Below are positions 56,775 to 64,000 of a DNA stretch of 64,000 bases, one piece after another. The stretch spans positions 2,852,001 to 2,916,000 of the forward strand of contig NZ_CP025249.1 of NCBI RefSeq assembly GCF_009930875.1, in the 5' to 3' direction. The translations under genes and the position numbers were made by a program. Origin of the DNA: Actinomyces sp. 432 (lineage in GTDB: Bacteria; Actinomycetota; Actinomycetes; Actinomycetales; Actinomycetaceae). Within the stretch, counting starts at the first letter, position 1, and every line of letters starts with the position of its first letter. The notes beneath the pieces are model-generated. The model made no database searches, had not been told where the DNA came from, and saw nothing but the letters and a program-made list of their open reading frames with translations.

Positions 56775-56805
56775 CTTGCGTTATCGCAAGGTCTAGTGCT
56801 ATGCT
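56775..56805 (+). promoter_or_regulatory. Promoter with overlapping dyad before the HicA-like gene
   Basis: TTGCGT (56776-56781) and TATGCT (56800-56805) are spaced by 18 bp. The -35 lies inside the dyad CTTGCG-TTAT-CGCAAG (56775-56790), a plausible operator for self-repression. Confidence 0.5.
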
Positions 56806-56831
56806 CTTGCCATACCGAAAGGGGGTGGTAG

Positions 56832-57038
56832 ATGATGGACAAGGACCTCAAGAAGCTCGTCAAGGCGCTCAGGGCCGCCGGGTACAGCGTCGAGGAGACC
56901 CGTCGCGGACACATCCGTGTCAGCAGGGACGGCCGCCTCCTGACCACGTTCGCCGGCACGGCCTCGGACCGCCGGAGCCTCGCGAACGGGCTCGCCCCGC
57001 TCAAGCGCGACGGCTTCCAGTGGCCACCGCGCCGCTGA
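56832..57038 (+). CDS. HicA-like small toxin-type protein
   Basis: The 68-residue protein has the HicA mRNA-interferase pattern: KLVKALRAAGYSVEETRRGH, with the His in RRGHIRVSRDG, and LANGLAPLKRDGF. HicA binds and cleaves mRNA through that His. No classical HicB follows; the next gene encodes a different two-part protein. It could be a toxin, or an immune or regulatory relative found in actinophages. ATG 56832 or 56835 both follow AAAGGGGG. Confidence 0.65.
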   Translation: MMDKDLKKLVKALRAAGYSVEETRRGHIRVSRDGRLLTTFAGTASDRRSLANGLAPLKRDGFQWPPRR

Positions 57039-57125
57039 CGGGCCGGGGAGGTCGGAGGCGGACCTGGTGCCTCCGACCTCCCCGGGGTCCCCACATCATC
57101 CCACCCCACCAGGACAGGAGCCAGC

Positions 57126-57542
57126 ATGGAGTACAACGCGACCATCACCATCCGCTCGGCGGGCGACGACGCCGACGACGCACTGATCAGCGCCCTGATC
57201 GACTACCACCCCGCCGTGTCCCCGTCCCCCCTCGCGCAGGGCGCCTGGGACGCCACCATCACCCTCAGCGCGGAGACGCTCGGGCAGGCACTGACCACCG
57301 CGCGCGCTATCGGGGAGCACCTGGGCGGGATGGTCGGCCTGGAGGTCGTGCCTACCGCCGCCTGGGACCGGCGCGCCGCCCAGGAGGCGGGCCCGGGCGG
57401 TGAGCTGGTCGGTGTCACCGAGGCCGCGGCGCGGCTCGGGGTGACACCCCAGGCGGTCCGCGACCGGATCGGGCGCGGCACGCTGCCCGCGCGGCGCCTC
57501 GGGCGGGAGTGGGCCGTCCCGGTGCGGGCGCTCTCCCGCTGA
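57126..57542 (+). CDS. Small prophage protein with C-terminal MerR/excisionase-type HTH
   Basis: In this 138-residue protein, residues 1-80 look like a small alpha/beta domain (YNATITIRSAGDDADDALIS). Residues 97-138 form a helix-turn-helix of the excisionase/MerR type: LVGVTEAAARLGVTPQAVRD then RIGRGTLPARRLGREWAVP. AGGAG precedes the ATG. It follows the HicA-like gene by 87 bp and may be its antitoxin/repressor or a recombination directionality factor. Both are inference. Confidence 0.65.
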   Translation: MEYNATITIRSAGDDADDALISALIDYHPAVSPSPLAQGAWDATITLSAETLGQALTTARAIGEHLGGMVGLEVVPTAAWDRRAAQEAGPGGELVGVTEAAARLGVTPQAVRDRIGRGTLPARRLGREWAVPVRALSR

Positions 57543-57563
57543 CGGGCACACCGCGCCGCTATT

Positions 57564-57618
57564 GTGACCCGGTTCACCCCTCCACATGTTGCCCTACGGG
57601 ATATCCCATAGGTATAGT
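57564..57618 (+). promoter_or_regulatory. Promoter with two operator-like dyads
   Basis: TTGCCC (57589-57594) and TATAGT (57613-57618) are spaced by 18 bp. GGGATATCCC (57598-57607), a perfect palindrome, sits in the spacer. GTGACCCGGTTCAC (57564-57577) lies upstream. The arrangement suggests a repressor-controlled prophage promoter. Confidence 0.5.
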
Positions 57619-57665
57619 TAGGGGTGTCGGGAGGCCACAGGGGCCAACCAGGAAGGAGAACCGAA

Positions 57666-58052
57666 ATGATCGGGTACCGGATGCAGGACAAGAACCGCGA
57701 CATCAACGACCTGCTCGACCCCGAGCAGCAGTACTCCTTCCCCATGGACAACGATGACGAGATGGTGCGCCACGGCGTCTCCGCCTGCGAGACCCTCGCC
57801 GAGCTGGCCGCCTACATCGCCTGCTACGCCATCCAGGCCGGCGACCCCATCATCGTCGAGGTCGAGGGCCCCGTCTCCGACGACGAGCCCTGCGACGCCG
57901 ACGCCGGAGAGATCCTCCTCCTCCCGACCCGCGCCGAGCAGGTCACCGACGACGACGCCTTTTTCGCCCTCGTGTCCGACCTCGTAGACCTCCGCTGGGA
58001 GCAGGGCCTGGAGTACCGGGACCTGCTGGAGATCGCCGAGGACCGCATCTGA
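57666..58052 (+). CDS. Hypothetical acidic prophage protein
   Basis: The 128-residue protein is very acidic (many Asp/Glu) and soluble, with no recognised domain. Strands and helices alternate (GDPIIVEVEGPVSDDE, EILLLPTRAEQV, FFALVSDLVDLRWEQG). Start ATG 57666 follows GGAAGGAGA. It lies downstream of the dyad-bearing promoter at 57589-57618 and may be the first gene of a three-gene unit. Acidic small early phage proteins sometimes mimic DNA, but nothing shows that here. Confidence 0.6.
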   Translation: MIGYRMQDKNRDINDLLDPEQQYSFPMDNDDEMVRHGVSACETLAELAAYIACYAIQAGDPIIVEVEGPVSDDEPCDADAGEILLLPTRAEQVTDDDAFFALVSDLVDLRWEQGLEYRDLLEIAEDRI

Positions 58053-58083
58053 CACCCGCCACCACACGACAGGAGACCACACC

Positions 58084-58575
58084 ATGACCACTACTCAGGA
58101 CACCGCCCGTCGGATCCTCCGACAGGAGCTCGAGGAGATCGCCGCCCAGGGCTGGGCTGACCTGCCCGTCTGGACCGACGAGGCCGAGATCCCCGGCCCG
58201 AACATCCCCGGGGAGCGGGCCGCCGACGGCGCCACCTACCACGTCGGCCTATGGAAGGGCACCGACGGCACAGTCGCCGTCATGTGCCGCTGGTACCGGG
58301 ACGGCGTGGCCTGGTGGCCGGACGACGAGGGCGAGGCCGTCGACCTGGATACCTACCAGGCCGAGAGCGAGGACGACGCCGCCGACCAGTACGGAGACGT
58401 CAGCACCCACTACGTGCCGGTCGACGCCGACACGGCGCGGCGGGCCGAGGCCGCCATCCGGGCCCACCTGGCCGAGGTCGAGCAGGAGGAGGCCGGCGAC
58501 GCCCTGGGCCGCTACCAGGGCCTCAGCACCGCCACCATCACCATCACCACCACCAGCGAGGAGGCAGACCAGTGA
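58084..58575 (+). CDS. Hypothetical acidic prophage protein
   Basis: The 163-residue protein is acidic, with no signal or membrane segment and a Thr-rich C-terminus (STATITITTTSEEADQ). No domain is recognised. ACAGGAGA precedes ATG 58084. It is 31 bp after the previous stop and overlaps the next start (GTGA), so the three genes probably form an operon. Confidence 0.6.
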   Translation: MTTTQDTARRILRQELEEIAAQGWADLPVWTDEAEIPGPNIPGERAADGATYHVGLWKGTDGTVAVMCRWYRDGVAWWPDDEGEAVDLDTYQAESEDDAADQYGDVSTHYVPVDADTARRAEAAIRAHLAEVEQEEAGDALGRYQGLSTATITITTTSEEADQ

Positions 58576-58970
58576 CCCGCCCATACGACCCGGCCGCCGA
58601 GACCGAGGCGATCCGCGCCTGGCTCGGCCCCCTCGCCCACGACACCGACACCGTGGACCAGCGGGTCGAGGCCGTGCGCACCGCCTGGCACGCCGTCGAC
58701 ACCGCCGCCGCCTGGGACGCCGACGACACCGAGGGCCGCCGGGCAGCCGCCGAGGCGGCCGCACAGTACATGCTCGGGGACCTCACCGTCGCCCAGGCCG
58801 CCGACGCCGTACTGCGCGCCCGCGCGGTACTAGCCGACGCCGAGGACCGGCTGCGCGGTACCTGCCTGGCCGCCCTGGCCGACGGGCGCGGCGTCACCAA
58901 AATCGCCCGCGAGGCAGGAGTGGCCACCAACACCGTGTACCGGTGGCGCGACGGCAGGCCCGACCAGTAA
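58572..58970 (+). CDS. Small prophage protein with C-terminal helix-turn-helix
   Basis: The 132-residue protein is Ala-rich and helical. Its C-terminal 30 residues form a Hin/resolvase-like helix-turn-helix: GRGVTKIAREAGVATNTVYR. The GTG start overlaps the preceding TGA (GTGA). It is likely DNA-binding, perhaps a regulator of prophage genes. A strong terminator follows. Confidence 0.65.
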   Translation: MTRPYDPAAETEAIRAWLGPLAHDTDTVDQRVEAVRTAWHAVDTAAAWDADDTEGRRAAAEAAAQYMLGDLTVAQAADAVLRARAVLADAEDRLRGTCLAALADGRGVTKIAREAGVATNTVYRWRDGRPDQ

Positions 58971-58984
58971 ACACAGCAAAAAGG

Positions 58985-59020
58985 GGCCGCCCCACACCCG
59001 CAATTGGGTGTGGGGCGGCC
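58985..59020. terminator. Bidirectional hairpin terminator between convergent prophage blocks
   Basis: A 15-bp perfect stem GGCCGCCCCACACCC/GGGTGTGGGGCGGCC encloses a 6-nt loop. An A-run lies on its left, giving a T-run for leftward transcripts. It stops both the early (+) and late (-) genes. Confidence 0.9.
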
Positions 59021-59032
59021 TCGCTTGTGAGA

Positions 59033-60484
59033 TCAGAAGTCGGGGGTCCAGTCGCCGACGCCGGAGACCATCGCACCGACCGCGCCGCCCTCCACAGCAG
59101 CCGCGTACTCGGTGCGGCTGGTCAGGATGTGCGCGGTCAGCGGCTTCCCGGCCGCCAGAGCATCCCGCCAGGCGGCCGACGTGTACGGCCCATCCAGGCT
59201 GAGGATGTCCTTATTGGCGTCAGCCAGGAAATTACTCCAGGCGGCGGTGTTGCCGGTGCGCCAGGACTGGTAGCCGTACGCCCACGTCGTGAAACCCCTC
59301 GACTTCCACGCGCTGAAGGCGGCGAGGCCGTCCCCGCTGTACTTGAGGATCGTGCGGTCCCTGTAGGGGGCGAGCATCGCCAGGTACTCGCTCTGGAAGG
59401 TCGTGATCGCGTACTTGGGGTCGAAAAGGATCACGTGGGAGTCGCCGTAGTGCTCGATGAGCCAGTCCAGGCGGGCGGGCATGGTGTCACGGCCGCTCAT
59501 GGCCGCCTCCACCTGCGCCCAGGTCAGCTCGGAGACGGGCGTGTCCGGGCCGCCCAGCCGCGCCAGGGTGCGGTCGTGGCAGCCCAGCCACACACCATCG
59601 CTCGTGCGGGCGGCCGAGAACTCCAGCATGTGGGCACCGGCCCACACCGCCTGCGTGTAGGCGCGCTGGGTGTGCTCGGGCCAGGACGCGGACCCGCCCC
59701 GGTGGGCGACCAGCCACGGCACCCCCATGCCCAGCAGGCCGGTGACGGTAGTGGCGCCGTGGGGCATGAGCCGGGCGGGCGCCAGGCCACGCGCGGTCTG
59801 GTATCCCACGATCTCCACCGCCCGGCCGTCGACCTCCAGGGACCGGTCCACCGGGTCCGGCTCCGGGTCAGGCTGCGGCGGCTGGTGGGCCGGGTCCGCA
59901 GCCAGCGGCACCACGCACCATGCCCTCAGCGCCGTATCCCCGGACAGGGTGGGCACTAGGGCCTCACCCTGGCAGTCGTCGACAATCGCCAGGGTGACTG
60001 CGCTCCAGGACGCGGCAGTGGTGTGCCCGGCCTCGTCAGCGGACACGACCTGCCTGCCCGCGGGGTCGTGCCCGACCACCTGCCCGGAGGCGACCTGGTG
60101 CTGCTGGGTGATCACCAGGGCCGCGCCGGACGCGGGGAGCACCGGTGCGGGCTCCTGCCACGCCACCGGCGCGGGGGTGGACAGCAGGCCGCGCAGGACG
60201 ACCAGGGCGGCGGAGATGCGGCCGCCGCCGACCGGGGACCCGACGGGCACGCCGCGCGTGTCCGCGGGCGAGGTGACCGCGCGGGTGGCGATGGTGCCCG
60301 ACCGGCCCCCGTCCCCGATCTTCGCCACGTATGACCCCTGCCACCCGGCGGGGGTCATGTCCCCGGAGTGCCCATACTGGGCGCCGACCACGAGGACGGC
60401 GGCGTCACCGGCCTGGGCTCCCTCCACCGTCAGCACGGCCCCGGCGGACGTGGTGGCGGCCGTGCCCACGACCTCCACGGTCAT
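59033..60484 (-). CDS. Phage minor tail-type protein with a glycerophosphodiesterase domain
   Basis: In this 483-residue protein, residues 1-200 are beta-rich and phage-like (AVLVVGAQYGHSGDMTPAGW). Residues about 250-483 form a GDPD TIM barrel: VAHRGGSASWPEHTQRAYTQ with the HRG site, MLEFSAARTSDGVWLGCHDR, and VILFDPKY. GDPD enzymes cleave glycerophosphodiesters or teichoic-acid-like polymers, so this domain may open the cell-wall polymer during infection. It is the last gene of the leftward block and couples by ATGA to the small gene above. Confidence 0.8.
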   Translation of the reverse strand: MTVEVVGTAATTSAGAVLTVEGAQAGDAAVLVVGAQYGHSGDMTPAGWQGSYVAKIGDGGRSGTIATRAVTSPADTRGVPVGSPVGGGRISAALVVLRGLLSTPAPVAWQEPAPVLPASGAALVITQQHQVASGQVVGHDPAGRQVVSADEAGHTTAASWSAVTLAIVDDCQGEALVPTLSGDTALRAWCVVPLAADPAHQPPQPDPEPDPVDRSLEVDGRAVEIVGYQTARGLAPARLMPHGATTVTGLLGMGVPWLVAHRGGSASWPEHTQRAYTQAVWAGAHMLEFSAARTSDGVWLGCHDRTLARLGGPDTPVSELTWAQVEAAMSGRDTMPARLDWLIEHYGDSHVILFDPKYAITTFQSEYLAMLAPYRDRTILKYSGDGLAAFSAWKSRGFTTWAYGYQSWRTGNTAAWSNFLADANKDILSLDGPYTSAAWRDALAAGKPLTAHILTSRTEYAAAVEGGAVGAMVSGVGDWTPDF

Positions 60485-60666
60485 GCGATCACCCGCACCA
60501 CGAGCGTGCCCGCCTTGGTGCCAGCAGGCACGGACGCCCCGGCCGGCAGCACCAGCACCTGCACGCCGTCACCGCCGCCCTGCGAGGCCGCGGGCACCTG
60601 CACCGCCTGCACGGCAGCGGCGATAGCCGCGTCAGCCCCAGCCTTCGTGTACACAGTCACAGCCAT
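60481..60666 (-). CDS. Small phage protein of 61 residues, unknown
   Basis: The protein (MAVTVYTKAGADAAIAAAVQ onward) has the character of small structural or tail-fibre-associated proteins of actinophages. Its stop overlaps the start of the GDPD protein (ATGA). No domain is recognised. Confidence 0.6.
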   Translation of the reverse strand: MAVTVYTKAGADAAIAAAVQAVQVPAASQGGGDGVQVLVLPAGASVPAGTKAGTLVVRVIA

Positions 60667-60680
60667 GATTCACTCTTCCT

Positions 60681-60965
60681 CTACAAGTCGCTGCCCTCGT
60701 GGGTGGTGGGCCATGCGACGGCCGAGCCCTCCCCGGGGCCCCGGGGCAGCCGCTCGACCGGCACGCCGGCCTGCACAGCCATAGACCGCGTCGCCCAGCA
60801 GGCGGTCTCCCAGGCGGCCGCCTGCCGCCGCCACCGCTGCACCTCAGTCTCGATATCACGGCGCTGCATCCACGAGCGGCGCGCCGCCCTGGCCACAGAC
60901 AGCAGCAGCGGCGACCCCAGGGCCGCCACCACCACCGACACGATCAGGTCAATCCTCACGTCCAT
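60681..60965 (-). CDS. Small single-helix membrane protein (lysis-module candidate)
   Basis: The 94-residue protein has one N-terminal helix (LIVSVVVAALGSPLLLSVA) and a basic, Arg/Trp-rich cytosolic part (WMQRRDIETEVQRWRRQAA). It overlaps the gene above by 17 bp. Its position in the lysis region suggests a holin partner or spanin-like role, but this is inferred from position alone. Confidence 0.6.
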   Translation of the reverse strand: MDVRIDLIVSVVVAALGSPLLLSVARAARRSWMQRRDIETEVQRWRRQAAAWETACWATRSMAVQAGVPVERLPRGPGEGSAVAWPTTHEGSDL

Positions 60966-61215
60966 CGACGGCCTCCCTACTCCCGGGCGGCTGCTCGTAG
61001 GCAGCCAGGATGTCCGCGCCGAGCGCCCGGGCGGCCATCAGGCGCGTCTCCTCCCGCCGCAGCCGCGTGGGAGGCTCCCGGCCAGGCTCCCACCAGCGCC
61101 CCCAGATCCGCAGTATCCGCTGGGCCACCAGCAGCGCCACCGCCAGGGCTATCCACAGGTGCCACGACGGCCAGCGCTCGGCCAGCAGCGCCCGCATCAC
61201 GCCCAGGGCGGTCAC
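60949..61215 (-). CDS. Small membrane protein (holin candidate)
   Basis: The product has 88 residues from GTG 61215, overlapping the stop above by GTGA. One clear helix (WHLWIALAVALLVAQRILRI) is followed by a charged tail. An ATG at 61197 is an alternative start. Of unknown family, it is placed in the lysis cassette. Confidence 0.58.
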   Translation of the reverse strand: MTALGVMRALLAERWPSWHLWIALAVALLVAQRILRIWGRWWEPGREPPTRLRREETRLMAARALGADILAAYEQPPGSREAVDGRED

Positions 61216-61487
61216 GTCCCCATCCCGAGGACCACCAGGCCCGCGGCGGGCGCCTCCACGCCCCACCAGCCGCGCCACGCGGCCGGCGCGGCAGCCACGG
61301 CCCCCACGATCATGCACCCGGCGCCCAGGGCGAGGTCCAGCGGCACCGGCCCACCGGGGTGCAGCAGTACCGCACCCCCTGCGGCGCCCAGGCACACGTA
61401 GGTGACAGCGGCCAGCAGGGAGATCACCCGCGGCGGCGTGAGCGACCCCCACACCACCCGCGGCACCAGCAGCGGCGACCACGCCAT
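61212..61487 (-). CDS. Small two- to three-helix membrane protein (holin candidate)
   Basis: The 91-residue protein is very hydrophobic (VISLLAAVTYVCLGAAGGAV, LDLALGAGCMIVGAVAAAPA), with the size and topology of a holin. It lies in the lysis region just downstream of a second such gene. Confidence 0.6.
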   Translation of the reverse strand: MAWSPLLVPRVVWGSLTPPRVISLLAAVTYVCLGAAGGAVLLHPGGPVPLDLALGAGCMIVGAVAAAPAAWRGWWGVEAPAAGLVVLGMGT

Positions 61488-61493
61488 GACAGC

Positions 61494-61774
61494 TCACTCC
61501 CCCACGCCGCCGCCGGCGGAGTCGTCATCCACGGGGCCGATGACGGGCGCCTCATACACGCCGCCGGTGTGCACGGCAGCGAGGATGAGGGCGGCGACGG
61601 CGAGGGCCTGCTCGGCCACCTGCCCCACGCGGTCGCCTGCTCGCCCGTGATGACGCCGACGGCCGCGAGCGCAGCCAGGATCGCAGCGGCCGCCCCGTAG
61701 ATCGCTTTCCTGCGCTCGGGCGTCAGCCACGAGACGATGGTTCTGTCCTCGGTGAGTGCTACATGCTTCCCCAT
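61494..61774 (-). pseudogene. Holin-like protein (one-base frameshift)
   Basis: The start gives MGKHVALTEDRTIVSWLTPE, a basic N-terminus typical of actinophage holins, then a helix (AIYGAAAAILAALAAVGVIT). After WG the reading continues in a second frame: QVAEQALAVAALILAAVHTG, then YEAPVIGPVDDDS. One C is missing near 61622-61626 (minus strand TGGGGCAGGTGG). Restored, it is a 93-residue two-helix holin placed right after the endolysin. Confidence 0.72.
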
Positions 61775-61787
61775 TGGTGGCCTCCGT

Positions 61788-62831
61788 TCATTTGGCGAGG
61801 AGCTTGCCGGAGTTGGCGTAGCTGGAGTTGAGGCAGTGCTGGAGCATTTTGATGGTCATGGGGCCACCGATGCCGTCGACCCATTTGCTCCAGTTCGCGC
61901 CGTTGAGGTCGGGCGGGCCGCCGACCTGCCGCATCCAGGCGGGGTTGGCGTGGGCGGCCCAGTACTGGAAGACCTTCCAGGTCCGCCAGCCCATCACGCC
62001 GTCGGCGGTGAGCGTGGTAGAGCCGGTCAGTGTCCGCTTCGCCCCGGCGGGCACGGCCCCGTCCAGGAAGCGCTGCAGCCGCTTGTACGCGTCTGTGGCC
62101 GGTGTGCCGGAGGTGGTGATGGTGACTCCCATGACCTCCTGTAGGCGGCGCAGGGTCGGGGCGCCGAGCACGCCGGTGATGGCGAGCTGGCGGGCGCCGT
62201 CGGTGCCGGTGCGGGCGTCCAGTGCCCGGTCCGCCACCGCCGGTGCCGCTGGTGCCGTGGTGCTGGCAGTACCGGTGGTGGCCGCCGAGGCCGTGGAGAC
62301 CACGGACGGTGCCGGCGTGCCCTTAGCCATGGCGTCGTACCAGGCCTGCGCCCGCGCCATGTAAGCGGCGTTGCGGGCGCCGGCCAGCTGCCCCGGGCAG
62401 GCCGTAGCCGAGAAGTCCTGGTGCGGGAAGACGTTCACGCGCCAGGCCGGGCGGCCCAGCCCGTAGTAGTGGCACAGTGCGGCCACCAGGTGGGCTCCGG
62501 CCTCGATGGTGGCGTCAGAGATGGGCCAGCCCGCGCCTGCGCCGCCGGAGTTGGCGTGCTCGATGCCGATGCTGGTCTGGTTGGCGGCGAGGTTGCCTGC
62601 GTGCCACGCCGTGTCTGCGTCCCACACGAGCTGCCCGATACGCCCGGCCCCGTCCACCTGGTAGTGGGCGGACGCCTGGCGGGTCTGCCAGGCGTTGTAG
62701 CAGTCTGCTATCGACAGGTTGCCCGCGTTGTGGTGGATGACGATCTTGTTGATCTTCTTCCCGCCACGCCCCGGCGTGTAGTGCTTGCTCAGGATGCGGT
62801 TCTCGTCCGCCCTCAGATTCACCCAGTCCAT
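61788..62831 (-). CDS. Endolysin, N-acetylmuramoyl-L-alanine amidase (Amidase_2)
   Basis: The 347-residue enzyme has an N-terminal PGRP/Amidase_2 domain (about 20-165). Zinc ligands are seen in IVIHHNAG and HQDFSATACPG, with WHAGN and QTSIGIEHAN in between. A Thr/Ala linker (about 175-210) leads to a C-terminal cell-wall-binding region with two repeats of a peptidoglycan-binding plan, ending NGANWSKWVDGIGGPMTIKM. It cleaves the amide between MurNAc and L-Ala for phage release. No signal peptide is present, so it needs the holin. Confidence 0.92.
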   Translation of the reverse strand: MDWVNLRADENRILSKHYTPGRGGKKINKIVIHHNAGNLSIADCYNAWQTRQASAHYQVDGAGRIGQLVWDADTAWHAGNLAANQTSIGIEHANSGGAGAGWPISDATIEAGAHLVAALCHYYGLGRPAWRVNVFPHQDFSATACPGQLAGARNAAYMARAQAWYDAMAKGTPAPSVVSTASAATTGTASTTAPAAPAVADRALDARTGTDGARQLAITGVLGAPTLRRLQEVMGVTITTSGTPATDAYKRLQRFLDGAVPAGAKRTLTGSTTLTADGVMGWRTWKVFQYWAAHANPAWMRQVGGPPDLNGANWSKWVDGIGGPMTIKMLQHCLNSSYANSGKLLAK

Positions 62832-62870
62832 TTGACCTCTTCCTCTGCTGAGTTGTGTCCTGCTTTGTAC

Positions 62871-63113
62871 CTATTGCCTGGTGCCGAGGACGACGGCGCG
62901 GCGGCCGTGCAGCAGCACCAGCACCCGGGCACCCGCCGCCGGGGCCGCCACCAGCGACACCGGGGCCGCCCCCAGCGGCTCACTGTCACCATCCAGGCGC
63001 ACCCGCAGCGGGGAGCGGCTGGTGACGGTGCCCCACCGGTAGGACGGCGCCCGGTCCACGCGCCGGCGCAGGTCCGCGAGCGCGGTCACGAGGGCGTCCA
63101 GGGTGGTGGTCAT
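62871..63113 (-). CDS. Small phage tail-associated protein
   Basis: The 80-residue protein has a helical N-terminus (TLDALVTALADLRRRVDRA) and an OB/SH3-like beta part (WGTVTSRSPLRVRLDGDSEP), as in small tail spike/baseplate proteins. It overlaps the upstream stop by ATGA. The family is not certain. Confidence 0.6.
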   Translation of the reverse strand: MTTTLDALVTALADLRRRVDRAPSYRWGTVTSRSPLRVRLDGDSEPLGAAPVSLVAAPAAGARVLVLLHGRRAVVLGTRQ

Positions 63114-64000
63114 GGGATCTCCTCCAGCTCCAGGCCCATCAGGGCGGTGGGGGCGGCCTGGTAGGCCACCTGGCGGACGGTGGTGTCGGTGCGGTGGCCG
63201 GCGGTGTCCCAGGTGACGCGCTCCCTGGGCCAGATGGGCAGTGGGAGGCAGGAGGCTGTGATGGTGGCGGTCGAGGTCGTGAGCTCGGCCAGGCGGCGGG
63301 CCGCGATGGCGGTGAGGGTGGCCTGGCTGGTGGCCTCCACGCCGGTCTCCACGTGCGTGATCCACCTGCCCCTGGCCTGGTAGCTGTAGGGGCTGGTGGG
63401 GGTGGTGTTGGTGGCGGTGGCGGTCATCTCCGGCTCGTCCTCGCCGCCGCCCTGGGCGACGGCCACCACGCGGTTGGGTGTGCCGGCGGTGTCGAGGTCG
63501 CGGGTCCAGGTGGCGGAGTGGACGGCCCGGTCGCCCTCTGCCAGCTCGCGGGCCAGGGGGCGGTCGGCGGGCAGCCGGTAGGGGTGGAGCCGATGGTGCC
63601 GTCCGGGGAGGGGTGCAGTGCCCAGTAGTTGGCGGCCGCCAGCACCTCATTCAATGCGGTGAGGAGGGTGGTGCCTGCCTCGAAGGTGAGGGCGGAGGTT
63701 AGCTTGGCGGTGGAGGGGTCGATTGCGGGCCGCTCGCCGGCCGAGGCCACCCGGGAGGCCACCCAGTCCGTCACCACGGTACCCGCCGGGACGGTGAGCG
63801 TCTCGGGCAGGGCGTCCTCCGACAGCACCAGCAGCGGTGAGGACAGCTCCACCTCCCACGAGGACCCGGAGGACCTGTAGGCCCTGGTGGGGGCGGACAG
63901 GAGGTACTCGCCCAGCGGCCAGGAGACCTCGCGGCCGTGGCGGTCGCGGATGTGCTGGAGGATGTGCACGCGGTCGGACAGCCAGTCGACGCCCTGGCCA
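63110..64000 (-). pseudogene. Phage minor tail protein (one-base frameshift; 5' end outside window)
   Basis: The frame is open at the window edge (VDWLSDRVHILQHIRDRHGR). It runs to DGTIGSTP, then must shift by one base at a C4 run near 63581-63584. It continues YRLPADRPLARELAEGDRAV and TWTRDLDTAGTPNRVVAVAQ, ending GLELEEIP. This length and style match the DUF5047-like/minor tail proteins of actinophages. The frameshift is probably a sequence error, since both halves stay well conserved in style. Confidence 0.65.

Larger units (their letters stand above)
55281..64000. mobile_element. Prophage, left part (continues beyond the window)
   Basis: The region starts at a tRNA-Thr remnant and has a tyrosine integrase facing inward. 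Small early-type genes run rightward. From 59.0 kb on, lysis and tail genes (amidase endolysin, holin-like proteins, tail proteins) run leftward. A strong bidirectional terminator separates the two blocks. Head and packaging genes are not seen and should lie to the right. Confidence 0.88.

Noticed and set aside
61424..61774. A 116-residue basic phage protein in the holin region
   Set aside because: After residue about 50 it reads Pro/Ser-rich noise, whereas the other frame continues a helix. It is the frameshifted holin.

Overview
The window looks like chromosome of a high-GC actinobacterium, most likely Actinomyces or a close relative. This rests on GC-rich codon use, many GTG starts, many ATGA/GTGA gene overlaps, and families typical of the group: WXG100, LytR_C, LmeA/DUF2993, TM2, FHA/PP2C modules, and a groEL preceded by CIRCE without an adjacent groES. 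The genus is inferred from gene content and was not proven.

Layout. 1-4.6 kb: an SDR dehydrogenase cut by the window edge, exonuclease III, a serine hydrolase/nitroreductase pair and a DEDDh exonuclease. 4.6-8.8 kb: a polymorphic-toxin locus. A PrsW-like intramembrane protease is fused to a C-terminal PD-(D/E)XK (Tox-REase-5-like) nuclease, followed by an immunity gene, a toxin remnant that lost its catalytic core, and a second immunity gene. 8.8-14.3 kb: dcd, a TM2 protein, tRNA-Gly(CCC), an M50 peptidase, a Nudix hydrolase and a TetR regulator. 14.4-20.3 kb: a MoxR/DUF58/VWA/VWA/TPR operon. 20.6-24.7 kb: a PP2C/FHA/FHA-HTH/LmeA-like operon. 24.8-36.3 kb: a secreted/membrane protein, MFS, GT87 and APP1 genes, VIT and CDF metal transporters, and a heterodimeric ABC exporter. 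36.4-41.1 kb: a NYN protein, a two-component system and a degenerate HD protein. 41.2-49.6 kb: a MacAB-like export operon whose adaptor gene is split by an IS1634-family element, itself split by an IS256-family element. 49.9-55.2 kb: WXG100, groEL, LytR_C, ung and DUF364. 55.3-64 kb: the left part of a prophage inserted at a tRNA-Thr. It has an integrase, a small HicA-like/HTH region, and leftward lysis and tail genes, and it runs off the window.

Themes. (1) Eight single-base losses, each in or next to a short G/C run, break seven otherwise normal genes. This looks like consensus error more than gene decay. (2) At least seven rightward genes have a TAGNNT hexamer exactly 6 nt before the start codon, suggesting leaderless transcription. 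(3) A 23-bp tandem repeat family with a CCGANNTCGG core lies in four intergenic sites, and an inverted-repeat motif (AAAGTGGTGCATT...TGACAG) in two. (4) The IS1634-family element is flanked by a 547-bp perfect direct repeat, which is best read as an extremely long target duplication.

Metal homeostasis recurs: DtxR-type boxes lie before DUF364 and before the VIT transporter, and a weaker one before the ABC pair. The envelope operons (MoxR/VWA, FHA/PP2C, MacAB-like) are all transcribed leftward as tightly overlapped units.
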